Source: Allacma fusca
Taxonomy: Eukaryota; Arthropoda; Collembola; Symphypleona; Sminthuridae
DNA: 64,000 nt
Assembly (NCBI GenBank): GCA_947179485.1
Contig: OX359248.1
Coordinates: 45,952,847 to 46,016,846, forward strand
Direction: 5' to 3'
Shown here: one piece after another, positions 35,690 through 47,300 of the stretch
How positions within the stretch are numbered: the stretch's first letter is position 1
Layout of the letters: each line of letters opens with the position of its first letter
Program-made: the position numbers and the translations under genes
The notes under the pieces: model-generated
Seen by the model: the letters and a program-made list of their open reading frames with translations, nothing else
What the model was told of the DNA's origin: nothing
Databases searched by the model: none

Positions 35690-35890
35690 AGAAGAACAGC
35701 AGAGCTTCGAATTATTATATTCAAGGGTTGTTGGAATGCCCGGGTTCAAATTCCGGGTGTGGTTATTAATTCGGCTCTAGGAAAAACTTTTTTTTCCACT
35801 GGGGTTTCCCCCTGATCGTTTAGACGTGTGACCACCAGTGTGAGGACAATGATGGCCTTAGAAAGCCAGATTTCTTGTAGGTATCATCAA
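35690..35890 (+). repeat. SINE-like repeat with tRNA-type B box
   Basis: GGTTCAAATTCC at 35743-35754 is a near-consensus RNA polymerase III B box, set in a tRNA T-arm-like hairpin (CCGGG, TTCAAAT loop, TCCGG). A T-run and then CCACTGGGGTTTCCCCCTGA follow, which is reminiscent of conserved SINE central domains, but I cannot verify that. No A box is clear upstream and no full tRNA cloverleaf can be drawn, so a SINE fragment is more likely than a tRNA gene. The limits are approximate. Confidence 0.5.
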
Positions 35891-38800
35891 TCGTAAGACA
35901 TTTTTGGTATGCCCATTAACACAGATTTTTACAAATTCCAGATAGCGTCTAATAAATTGGTGTCCCTACATTTCCTCAAACTTTTAAAAATATCTAGAAG
36001 AACGAGTTGCTATACCATCAACACCGCCCATTACAATAGATACTCAAAGTGATAGCTCCGCAGGAATTAATATGACAACATGTGAACTTTTCAGAATTAC
36101 TTTTAGCTCCAATCAATCTCCTGACAATACTGACAAACTATTGGAACATAAACAATGAGCCTGCAATGAAACAGATAGTCAAAATCCCTTTTTGAACAAT
36201 TGGAAAGAACAAATGGCAGAGTTCAAGGAATAGATAAAATCTCTATTCTTTGGAAGACACAAAAGAAAGATGTATTTGACTGCTTGAATGCCAGTCTTTG
36301 AAGACTTTTTGTTATTCCGTGAGCAGTGTTTCGGAGCATCCCTGTCACTCAAAAAGAGACAACAACTAACGGCACGACAGGAAGCGGCTTCCTCACGCAT
36401 AAGATAACGTTAGAGACAGAGAGGACGAGTAACGCGTGTGGATGTATGAATGAATTGATTGTATGCCAATCTCTGTGAGCCAGCTCAAAACAGCTCAAAC
36501 CAGTCATCCATTGTGGTTTCCCAACTCCTATGGATAGCATAAGTCAGTAATCATTTCTAAATCCTGTAAGTAAATGAAAGAGAGCCCTGATGAGACCGCA
36601 TTGAATTTGCCCAATGACGCTCCAGCGGAGTGATGTAATTAGGACTGCTCTGATGAATATTGATTTTAAAAAGTAGGCAGGAAATGCTGATGATGAGAGA
36701 CAATTACGGGTCGTTCCAAGGTACGTTCGAGGGACGCACAGTGATTTCTGATGAGCTAATATCTTAATTATTGTTTTTAGTGTTGCAGGAAGGGAGTGGT
36801 TCTAATTAAGTTGACTTCGGAGTAATTACTCAGTCCGGGCTGAAAGATGCAGACAGGCAGAAGATAAATATATTGTGGCTTTGATAATTGGCCAAAATGG
36901 AGCGATGATTATTTACTTAAAACTTGGTATTTGTTAAAATGAGGTTTCCCGACTTGCTCCTTTTGATTCCATTAGATGGATTAGTCCAGTCAGATTCTCT
37001 TAATGATTTGGCAAACCTGCAATCGAAAGATGATACTTATTTTCGCCTTTACTTCATTTCCCTACTTCGGCATTGAGAATTACTCAAGCTTGAGTCTCAC
37101 CGGCCAAGACATTAATGACAAAGTTGGAAAGTGGAGGCTGAATGACAAGGGAAGTTGGAAGTTAGAACTTCTATATTTTACTTACAAGCAAGCATCATGA
37201 CATGTCCAGTGAGGATCGGAATGATATTTTATATGAGTGTGAGTATCTAGCCCATCGTCACTAAACACGGAGAAGCTCCTCCTACTTTTCGCTGCTTCAG
37301 GTCTGAAATCGCGCCACATTTTAAAATTCCTAATCGCAGGGAAAGTGTGCCCCTGCCTCATGTTAAATGTTAAATCCCATGATAAATTTACATTTTCAAA
37401 AGTCAAAAATAAAAGTTTCAAAAATATATTGGAACTTTATCTTTCCAAAGTTCCTCCCTTGATTGGTGATGTTATGCTATCCAATTGTATTTAACAATTT
37501 TCGCCAGTATAAGAGAGTTACGAAAACCTTATCATTCAAGTTTCGAATTCAATTCTCCGACTTCCAAAAATTTAGTGAGACAGGGACAGAGGGGTCCGTC
37601 CACTCCATTCTTCTTGGGGATTTTAAACTTTGGCGCCATTTCCTGCGCGAACCAATGCAGGGGGGACTAACCTTTTGCATATGTAGGGACCATATAGGCC
37701 GGATTCCTGGATGGATATTCATACAAAATCTTATCCGATATTGAGTGGACATGTGATGACGTTTGCTTGTTAAACCCTGATCCCCTCCAAAAAGTACCAG
37801 CTGAATCAATCAATGGCCTGTATTTCATTACTTCCGAGTTAATTGGTAACCGAATATCCAATGTAATCATACTTACTTCTATCAAGCTTTGCCCTCAAGT
37901 TGATTGTGCCAAGAAATCCTATCCGCATCTTCATCTCCAACCATTCAGATATATTCACTTTTGCTCTGGTTCCTCGCCTCTTCCTCAAACTTGTCTCAGC
38001 TTTCCTTCCCAATAGTCATCCCAATCATAACCATTTACTCGCCACGCATGCTACCCACCTTTTCATTCCCTTCCATTCCCAATCATTCAATAGTAGGATA
38101 TATGTATGGACACTCCAGCAATGGAATTCACCGCCATTTTAACCTAATGTCCTCATTGGGTTCGAGCTAATCTTGAAATTACAATCTTACAGTGTACGTA
38201 TCATTCACGTAAGCTCTATTATGACAGCACAAGTGATCACAGTTTGGGACAACTCCGAAATAATTAAATGTACGGATTTTATAGTTGGATTGATTTAGTA
38301 CACAGATACACTACTGTATTTTTATTTCTTTATTTGGGGAAGTATCTGAGGAAGTCCTTTGACCTTGCTTGTCAGTAGCTCGAGCAGGAATATATTAGAA
38401 GGACAGAGTATCGACTGAACAAGAGGGCAGAGTGTATGAGGAACAGGAGGTATGATTAAAAGGGGGTCGGAGTGAAGCGAGCCCGGAACAGTTGGACTCC
38501 CACAAGAAGTCAAGTTAATGAGCACTCCTGCTCTTACCTCCTTCACTTACAGTAATTGGAATAGAGAAATAAATCTGAAAAGTCTGGAAGAGAGAATAAG
38601 GATTGCTCACAAGTGCTTTCAGAGGAAGAGGCCCGAGAACGTATAGGCTAGCTAAAGCCTCTAAAGTTGATTGCAACCCACGTTGGTTTAGAGTTATTTT
38701 TGGCTCCTCTTTCCATCTTACAAGTTCATTCATTTTAGCATCCCGTCGAGATTTCCAAAATTCCTTTAAAATAAGTTTATTTGTATCCTGAGTATAATAT

Positions 38801-38902
38801 TAAGTCATATATCTGTCAACTGAAATATCCAACAGTTTTTTTAAATCTTAAAAAATGTATATTTGTAACGAATATTTACTTACGAATAAGTTATCGCTCG
38901 AG
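35891..38902. other. Non-coding spacer or intron
   Basis: No supported exon, RNA gene or clear transposon. Confidence 0.35.
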
Positions 38903-39110
38903 TTTTGAGTTCAAGTTTAAACTCAAATGTTTAGTTTCAGATTTCAGCTATAAATACAGTAGAAGGTTTGAGTTCAAGTTTACACTCGAATGACTCAAAT
39001 GGGAAGTTTGAGATTTCAACTATAAACCGGAGATTTGAGTTCAAATTTACACTCGAGTGTCAAGTTTAAGTTTATAGTCGTATGAGTTCAAGTTTAAGCA
39101 AAACTCAACT
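38903..39110. repeat. Degenerate tandem repeat of TTTGAGTTCAAGTTTA units
   Basis: Units beginning TTTGAGTTCAAGTTTA (last unit ATGAGTTCAAGTTTA) start near 38903, 38966, 39032 and 39081. The first unit runs on as a palindrome (TTTGAGTT, CAAG, then AACTCAAA-like). The second half of the unit (GATTTCA.CTATAAA) also recurs. Spacing is 63, 66 and 49 bp. Confidence 0.75.
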
Positions 39111-39700
39111 ACGTTAAAAATTGGATGGCGAGCACTTTCAAGTGTTGAAGCAAGCACTGCCTTAGCGTGGATATGCTACTCCAAGGAAAGTCCTGTAAAT
39201 AAATAATGACAGCATGCAGCCCATTCAATTTTCTATAGCCTCATATAGAATGAGTGGGTAGTGTGTACCCATAATGTTGTAGATACTGATGTGAGATGGG
39301 CAAACAAATTGCAAGCCAGCAGGGATGTCGTTGAACATTTTTATGAACTTATATCTATCTGTTTAATATGCCTCGACGTTGCGGCGACATACAATCCATT
39401 TTGTAAATTGAAGTCAGTTTTGATATCATATAAAATTTGGTAATATGTATACAAAGGCTATCATTTGGAAGAAGGTTGAAAAAGAGCTTACTCATTTTAA
39501 AACTGAGGAAAGGCTGAGCATTGGCACAGAATTACAAGGGCTTAGGTATAAAGAATTAGTATTCTAAATGTTTGCCATATCGAAGGCATGAAGATAGCGC
39601 TGTCATTTGAACGACCCGGATTGTGTCATCTTATGAAACTAATGGATAGCCCTGCTTCACACAGACAATTACTTTGGGGGGGGGGTGTAGTGGATTGGAG
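39111..39700. other. Non-coding DNA
   Basis: No gene seen. A G-run of ten lies at about 39676-39685, next to the insertion site of the following element. Confidence 0.4.
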
Positions 39701-39708
39701 GTTACCAT

Positions 39709-40578
39709 TAGGGTTTGTCGATTTTTAAATGCCTTAGGTATTTTGCCTGCCCGGTAGCAAGGCAAAAAAAAAACAATTTATGCCTTCGCCTTGCCCTTAA
39801 AAATAAATGCCGGGCAAAAAGGCAATAAATGCATGGCAAAAATTGTGGCAACAAAAAACTTCTCACGAAAAATCTTTTGCGGGGAATGTTGAGGTGCAGG
39901 AATTATGCCATGAAGAAGTCAAACCTGTTCAGCAGACTCAACAACAATGAGTATGCTTTCAAAAATGCCACCATTATAAATCAAAAATTTGGAACAAATG
40001 TGAGAATGCTGGTCTATTTGTTTTCAATTTGTAATTTTAGTATACATCCAAAAGTGTTTAACATTATAAAAACCGACAATACTCATCCAATTTGTCACTT
40101 TTTGGGAACTATTGTGTCTAAGTCGAAACTATCGCCAAAAATATGTGAACACAAACTAACAATTTTTCAAATCACTATCAGAATACGGTTCCTCAATTAT
40201 CAATATTGTTTCAAGTTCATCGTCGGTTTTTTCGTCGCCTTCATCAATTTCATTGAGGCTGTTAACATCTGACAAAGTGTCTGCAAATAAGTAATTGTAT
40301 ATCGAATCCACGATCCCACATTCTTTTGCTTGTTTGAAAGCCTATTTTAAAGTTGGCCACGGTCGGAGCAAGCACTAATGATGGCGGAAATAGAGCGTTC
40401 CATGAGCATAGTTAATTTATGACAATTTTGCCAAGGCAAAAAATATTAAATGCCAATTCTGCCAGAATGGCATAAAAAATCATTTTTTGCCCATGTAAAT
40501 AAATGTCCTAAATGCCTGCCAAATTTGCCTGCCAAATTTGCCATTTACGCCATGGCATTTAAAAATCGACAAACCCTA
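39709..40578. mobile_element. hAT-type element with perfect 25-bp ends and perfect 8-bp duplication
   Basis: The first 25 bases (TAGGGTTTGTCGATTT onward to ATGCC) are the exact complement of the last 25, and both flanks are GTTACCAT (39701-39708 and 40579-40586). Sub-terminal regions on both sides are filled with GGCAAA and ATGCC words. The 870-bp element has a 147-codon plus-strand frame (39829-40272) of unknown meaning. On the minus strand an open stretch of about 60 codons near 40340-40150 begins just after a TAG acceptor-like site, is acidic (DEGDEKTDDELETI) and ends in a stop. It could be a terminal exon remnant of the parental transposase or a captured fragment. Perfect ends imply recent mobility. 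Confidence 0.93.
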
Positions 40579-40586
40579 GTTACCAT

Positions 40587-40914
40587 ACTAACTGATGCTG
40601 CAATTCGTGCCGTAATGATATAGTATCTATCTTTTAAAATATTATAAACGCCTATGAGCCCATTTGGAAATTTCCCAGCCAGGTCTTGCCGAATATTACA
40701 TCTACATATTTATTTATGCAGATGCATTTTCGATTAAAAGTAAAATGATTGACATGTACCATATAGTTTATTATAATGTGTGTATCGAGTTCATTTTTCT
40801 CAAAAATCTCAGTTATCTCAAAAATTAGGGCTGAAATATCCAATAATGTGAGGGAAATTAGTTTCAAAGGTTGTCATTGGAAACAAAAGGGTTTGCTTTA
40901 TTTCTCTGCATTTT
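40587..40914. other. AT-rich non-coding DNA
   Basis: No gene or repeat recognised. Confidence 0.4.
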
Positions 40915-41066
40915 CTTCAATAATAATTACGCTCCTCAAGCATACTTGCTTTCACCTTGCTCCCTGTCCCTTCTCGTCATGTCCGAAATTCCCAAAGTAG
41001 AGACCTACCTAATATTTACACGAAAAACCCATAAAATCTTCTACAAATGAGTGTCAAAACATTTTT
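40915..41066 (-). repeat. Dispersed repeat family B, copy 4 (inverted)
   Basis: On the minus strand it reads TTTTGACACTCATTTGTAGA, ATTTTATGGG, then AGGTCTCTACTTTGGGAATT, CGGACATGACGAGAAGGGAC and AGGGAGCAAGGT. The words and order match the 6690 and 49836 copies. Confidence 0.6.
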
Positions 41067-41953
41067 TGACATACACTTTGTGTGATAATTTTAAAGAATG
41101 AAAAAATCAACATTCTAAAAGACCTCCGATTTTACTTACATTTTTTAACTGAGTAACCTCAAATATTTACTCATATCAAATAAGTAAAGTTTAGAAAGTC
41201 TGAAACTAAAGTTACAATCCAATAGTTTAAGAGTCCCTCTCTTATAGAGAGAGAGAGAGCTGGGAGCCTGTAGCTCATTTTGTGTTTCATTGAAAATTCA
41301 TCTAGATTTATTTATCATTTCACCCACGACACTTCACTATGTTAACTCTCAGCCGAGAGTTCGTACTAGTTCTTTCATATGGACCTATAGATACCATATA
41401 CTGTACTATAAACTGCCGTTACGTTTGTCCGCCCATTCCATTTTCCTTAATTATTTCGAGAATAGTATCATTTTTGATAATTATTCAAATATTCTACCAT
41501 TCCTACATCTATTTGCATATTTGATTTCCTTTTCCAGTAATTATTTGCACGTTTCCGTTGGTCGTTGCAACTTTTGTGTTCCCTAATTATTTTCCCTCTA
41601 ATTTGAATCCGAACTTTTCTGTGAATCAAATCACTGCACTGTAAAAAGCATTTCAATAAAATAAGCACCAGAAAGCATGCTACACAATGCATAAAATGCG
41701 GGTTAATTTGTCAGCAAGAATTTAGAGATATTTGCACGTTTCAGTGATTGCTTGAATGTTTTATTTTCTCTTATTATCGGTAATTACTTTTCACGGCAAG
41801 TCGTTCAAATAGTTACCAAAACAGAGCAATTCTCCAATTATTTACTGAATTTTCAAATATCTGTAATCTGCACTATCATCGAATGCGTGTGCGTGGGGAT
41901 GTGCGATCGTCACATCATTTCCGCCTGCTTAATTGGAGTCATCGTGTAGGTGT
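41067..41953. other. Non-coding DNA with a short (AG)n run
   Basis: A GA microsatellite of about nine units lies near 41246-41261. Open frames here are short and lack support. Confidence 0.4.
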
Positions 41954-42170
41954 GTTAGGTCACAGGATAGGTAAACCTTTTAGGTTACAGATAGGGGACA
42001 ATAACGAGTAACAGATTGGATGAACTTCTTGGGTTACGGATAGGGGGAGATGTTAAGGTTACGGATAGGAGATGCTAATGTTAGGTATAGGGGAACTTCA
42101 TAAGTTAGGGATAGGGGGGCCTTTAAACATTATAGAAGAAGTATTTGTATGAGTTAGGAGAGGGGCAGTC
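41954..42170. repeat. Degenerate 25-bp minisatellite (GGTTACGGATAGGGG core)
   Basis: The core recurs as GTTAGGTCACAGGATAGG (41954), AGGTTACAGATAGGGG (about 41981), GTAACAGATTGG (about 42007), GGGTTACGGATAGGGG (42031), AGGTTACGGATAGG (about 42055), GTTAGGTATAGGGG (about 42080), GTTAGGGATAGGGG (about 42104) and GTTAGGAGAGGGG (about 42152). The period is close to 25 bp until the last unit. Confidence 0.8.
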
Positions 42171-43904
42171 ATTTAGGGTTTGAATTGGGAGCGTAAGTCA
42201 GTGGCACCGGATTTATTTATTACCCCGAACTCATTCCAACATTCCAAGGTCACCACCAAGAGTGAGAATTCTCTCCATAAAGCAAAATTAAAACCAGGCG
42301 TATGTATATAAGTATGCTTATTTTGACCTATTGTGATCATTCGCATAACTTGTTGGGATTTACTTATTTATATGTAACTCACAGCAAAAAAATACCTGCA
42401 TGGATATTGTGTATTAAATCTGATGCCACTGTCAATATCAGTCATAAAAAGTTAGCTGGACCTTCAATTGTTTTCGCGAACTATTAAATGAATTTCCTTT
42501 TTTCAACAATGCCTTGAAATTACAAATTGTATAATTCCCCTTGATGGTTTGTTAAATGATGTTATTAGCCCTTAAACGATTTTGCAGTAACTTTATTGCT
42601 TCTTCCTAAATCACTAAGAATCACTATGTTCCGGTTAATTATTTTGCATTTCGCAGTATCTTATTGGATGACACGGTCTAGAGTTGTTCACATGAAATGT
42701 TTCTCTCCAAACTTTCAAAGGCAAGCATTTGGAATACGTTTCCCTTCTACCTTAGCTTTTAAAAGTATATGCCTTTCTTCAATTTTAAAATGAATCTACC
42801 AGTCACTCAGGCTTCCTTCAAATGCTCGGATTCATATAACTACTCCATTTCATAAATTCTATCAAAACTTGTTTATAATAAAACTGTTTTTTCATCACAA
42901 CGTCAAAGAACATAAAACTTGACTATGTACAAGTTCATCAAAATGTCTCAATGTCATCCTCATTTCTGGCTTTTAATCAGTTACCGTGCCTCCGTAAGAT
43001 GAACTCGCAGTCAGAAAAGGGCGGTCGGAGAAATTTTTTACTGATGACATTTAGTCACATTGATTTTTTTTTCACACATAAAAACGGCATAAAAACCCAC
43101 TTTGGGAAACGCGTGAGGAGGAGGTACATTGATTTTTTATGCAGCCTGTTTTTCCAGGAATTCGGGTCGATTCTATCTTTATTCTTGCCATGTTATTTTT
43201 CCGTTGTAAAATGCATAAAACTTGTATGTATGTACAGTAAATTGAGCATAGAATTTAGCTCCATCACCCACTGAAACAAGGACTGGTTCTATAGCCTTAC
43301 ATATGTAGATTTTTCCTTCTAGGGTCCAAAGTTTATTAGTAAAAAAATCTGTGATCGCCTTTCTATGCACACAATCATTAGTAATCTTAAGCACTCAGCC
43401 TTATGGGATTCCAGTACACATTACACACCCAATTCTATAGAGGGCTATGAAAGGGATGCGGGCCGCGTGGTGCCATGTTGTGTGTGTACTGCATTTTTTG
43501 TCGACACAAAGCGAGGCTATTTAGTGCATGTTAGAATACTTGGATCGCCATCTACCCCAAACGCGGCAAATGATGATGCGGACTACTTGTCGCTTCATAG
43601 TCCATGGTAATATATGAAAGCGATATACGGTATTTGTTGAATCGTTCACCCCTAAAGTAAGTTTTGTGAGTCATTAGTGTGTATCTGGAGCCAGTAACAG
43701 ATGAGATCGCGAGGCTTAAATATTAAAATGGTCGCTAAGTAACGACTTATGGAATCCCTAAAAATGTACTGTTGCGAAGGGGTAGCGCTAGCATTCCGTA
43801 ACTACAAAACGGTATCCAATCGGTATAGAGCTTACCTTCTGGATACTGTAGGATTTACGTATGGTCTAAATATATCCACCAATTGAATTACGGTTACTGA
43901 GTTT
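42171..43904. other. AT-rich non-coding DNA
   Basis: No gene supported. The part from about 43400 has a different, more balanced composition and probably belongs to the same mobile-element debris as the duplication that follows. Confidence 0.35.
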
Positions 43905-44105
43905 TCAAAAAATCTGGGTAAATCTGGAACGGTTTAACTGATTGAGTTCATGTGCGAATTCTTCCAAGGTTAATGCTTGGAAACTGCACATATCAAATTT
44001 CAAAAAAATCTACTCACGGGTTGTTGGGTTATCCTTCAGTTGACCACAAAAACCTGGGTAAATCTGAAACGGTTAGATCGATTGGGTTCATCTACGAATC
44101 GAATA
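43905..44105. repeat. Approximately 143-bp direct duplication
   Basis: TGGGTAAATCTGGAACGGTT then TTGAGTTCAT and GCGAATTC (from about 43914) recurs as TGGGTAAATCTGAAACGGTT then TTGGGTTCAT and ACGAATCG (from about 44056). The copies are roughly 143 bp apart with moderate divergence. It is likely part of an older mobile element I cannot name. Confidence 0.7.
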
Positions 44106-44200
44106 ACGGGGGGTTGTTCAGCTTTCAAGTGCGCACAGACAAACGTACGGACAACACAAAGTTGTAAGAGGCTCTATCGCTGCCACTGTAAACTCTACAT

Positions 44201-44362
44201 GTGCAGCTTTCATTAGTAGCTAATTGATCTACAAGCAGTTTCAATAAAAGCTAATCGCTCTGCATGCAGTTTCACTAAAAGCAAAATGATTTACATGCAG
44301 TTTTCACTAAAAGCAAAATAACCTACATGCATGTAGTTCTCACTAAAAGTAAAAAGAAGTAA
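44201..44362. repeat. Tandem repeat of about 32 bp (GCAGTTTTCACTAAAAGC core)
   Basis: Five units start near 44201, 44233, 44264, 44295 and 44331, each with CAGYTT..CA.TAAAAGC followed by an A/T-rich half that ends in CTACA or TTACATGC. Divergence rises towards the left. Confidence 0.8.
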
Positions 44363-47300
44363 CAATAAATGCAAAGAGTCATCAATTTACTTTAGTGAAA
44401 TTACCTGCAGGTCGTTTTACTTTTAAACAAAACTGTATCCCGATGCATCAGTGGACAGGGGCAATCATGGGAAATTCCCAAGTGCACTCAACCATGGTAT
44501 TTTCCACGAGTTTGTGTTATTCTAATGTTTTAAATCATCACATATTGCCATGACATGTATACTAGTATTAGTCTATACGATACCTTCCCCCACCCCAGCA
44601 CCCAAGTAATTGCCCCAGTAAAGCAATCGGTTTTCTGCTATCTGACATTATTCGTTTGTTTCCCACAGTACCCGCATTCGTAACACAAATAGTAATCAGG
44701 GTTTCGTCGGCTTCCAAGTGTTTCCATCAATAATTGTCCTCCATGTAATTACATAAACTGCTAGTAGTGAGTACTGACGTGGAAAGTTTGTGGTGATTGG
44801 CAAACCATGTGTTTGGAGTTGTTAAGGCAGTGTAAGGAGAGCACGGGGATACGTGGTGATGGGAACCTTGTTTTAAGTACCCGTTCCCTCGCCAATTACA
44901 TTGCAGAGAAATTGCTGGAAAACAAGAGACAATCATGGAATCGTATGTGGCAATCGAATTACCTACTTATGGGATGGTCAAGTCTTACAAGAGCAATTGA
45001 GTTTGCCTATGGGAGACGGCGCAATTACCAAATCGAACCCGGAAATAGCAGGTGTGAGAAGGGGAACCAAATTAAGATCTTTGTTCCCGCTCCCTGTGGA
45101 GTGGGCGGGTTCATTTCAGAGTGTCCCTGCGCACTGGCCCCAAAATGATTGGGTAAGAAATCGTTGTTCCCAATTACCATTCCCCTTCCCCTGACGGTCA
45201 CTGAAAGAGATGTGCTGGTGTTAACCTCCTGTTCCCATTCCCGCCCCAATTGATTCCACCAAAAATGAGAACTATATAATTACTAAAGCCGTACTCGTCA
45301 TATTTTATGTAAGAATACAGTATATGCAATATAGTGCGAGTATAGTGCCTCTCATGGGTACAGTACAGGTAGTACCCAGGTATTTAAGTACAGGCCCAGG
45401 TACTAAATGGGATCAAAAGTTTTGTGCCCAAATATTTTGAGTATTTTTGGTTGCACACAAATGCCCACAAAGTTGGGTTCAGGTATCTCTATATGGGACA
45501 AGTTACACGAATATTTATTCGGGTGGACTCATTGTGAATCATGGACAGGTACATACATACGAGTGGTTGAAATATGCACCAATGCCGGATCTCCAAGTAT
45601 CTGCGAGAAATATTTGGGTACTTTTAAGGAAATTCAGAATCATGAAATCAGCCGCCGACACCATCAAGCATAAAAGCTATGTTGAACAAAACGAATATGT
45701 TATTCCATGAATAACTTTCCTATATTTTGACTTAACCACTTCAGTAAGCAAACAATAAGCAGCAAATCGAGCATCTGCAAAGAGTTTTTGTAGTGACAGT
45801 AATAATGCAATGCGCTACTACGGAGTAATTGTATATAAATGTTTTAACCACAATATTCCAGGTGCCGGAGTTTCTGTTTTGACATTTTGAGTCATTTGGG
45901 GATGTTCATTTTGGCCTCTTAGCCGTAGTTATGTAGATTCACTGGGATGGAGTTGAGTAAGCTCGCGGGAAATGCGACAAGGAGAAGGCTACGTGAAATG
46001 GTTTCTCCTGGCCACTTTATTTCTTTATCGATCATTTGACAATGAGACATAAACGGTGCATCTCCTCCCTGCACCTCTCTTGTCCTCCCGATAGTCCTAA
46101 TCATCTCGGAAATCCTCAACTGGCTTATCTCTCCCCTCTTTCCCGAAAACAGTTTAGTGTTCCCAGTGAGTCCAGTGTTAGTTACACTGTGGCTTTCCTC
46201 CAGTTGAGAATATCTCGATCAATTCTGAAACTTGGAGTGCGTCTCCACAAGTACTGTAATAAGTAGTTAGGCCACGATCGTAAATTGTGAATCAAACTCT
46301 CCACATAATGTGTATAGTCAAAAGCTAGTTACATCTTTCCAGTCACGACAGAGACTGATGCTGCTCGGATTCCATGTAAATTACCGAGGGCTCACTACAT
46401 TAAACAGGCTAAAAATACGGAGATGCCTATGGTGACTCAAGACGTAATTTTTGTCGTAAATGTTTGGTCATGAGGAAAAGGGAGGGCATGGGAATGATGT
46501 GGTGCCTGGGAAGAAGATTTGAGAGAGGAAATTGTAGGGAGAAAATGGAAGTGGAGTGTTCTGGAGTTAATTGAGTAATTGAGGAGGGATTGGATAGAGC
46601 TCCGTATAAATGAAATCCCTGTCGTTTCTCTCTGCCGAATGTCTGCATTTTTACGAGGAGCCGTATTTGCTTGTACAATCCGTGTCTGCTGCCACATCCT
46701 CTCGTCTCTCCCACAACCCAATACTTTTGAATTGATCCAGTTTTTGGAAATGCTCCGCTGCGGGCTAAAACTACAGAACCTATTAAGGATTTCACTACGT
46801 GGTCCTCATCCTAATGCTCTTGTGATAGTGAGAGTATTCTCTTTCCTCTCACATCAAAATCAAGTCACAGTCTCTCTCCCCACAACTATCCTCCTCTCCG
46901 CCAGCTTATTATGTACTGTCCCAGTCAATGTCCCAATTTATCAGCCAACAAGTGAGGAAGTGAGATTCCAACTGGCATGGGTCCATTTCAGAACATTTTA
47001 CAATAGGAACGAAAAACTTCTCAATTCCAAACCATTGAGAATGAACAAACTTCTTTATATTTAATCTTGGATTGGAATTTTGAAAAAAGTAGTGATATGC
47101 TGTATTGTCACAATATCTGTATTGCTCAAATTCCAGACTCAATACTTTAATAAATATTTTTTGTAATAAAATTATATTTACCACATGATCCAAGCATACA
47201 AAATTTGGGACTAACAATAATGGACGAGCTGAAAATGGTAAGTCTGGAGCCTGGCGTTAGTATGTGAGACACAGGAGCGTACATATTTTGTACGCATTGT

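Noticed and set aside
35739-35760. tRNA gene
   Set aside because: Only the T-arm and B box are present; no acceptor stem, D-arm or anticodon arm can be drawn around it.
39829-40272. 147-codon plus-strand open frame as a host gene
   Set aside because: It lies wholly inside a hAT-type element with perfect ends, so at most it is a transposon remnant.
46579-47064. 161-codon plus-strand open frame
   Set aside because: Residue order shows no recognisable domain, it overlaps long frames on the other strand, and no splice or poly-A context supports it.
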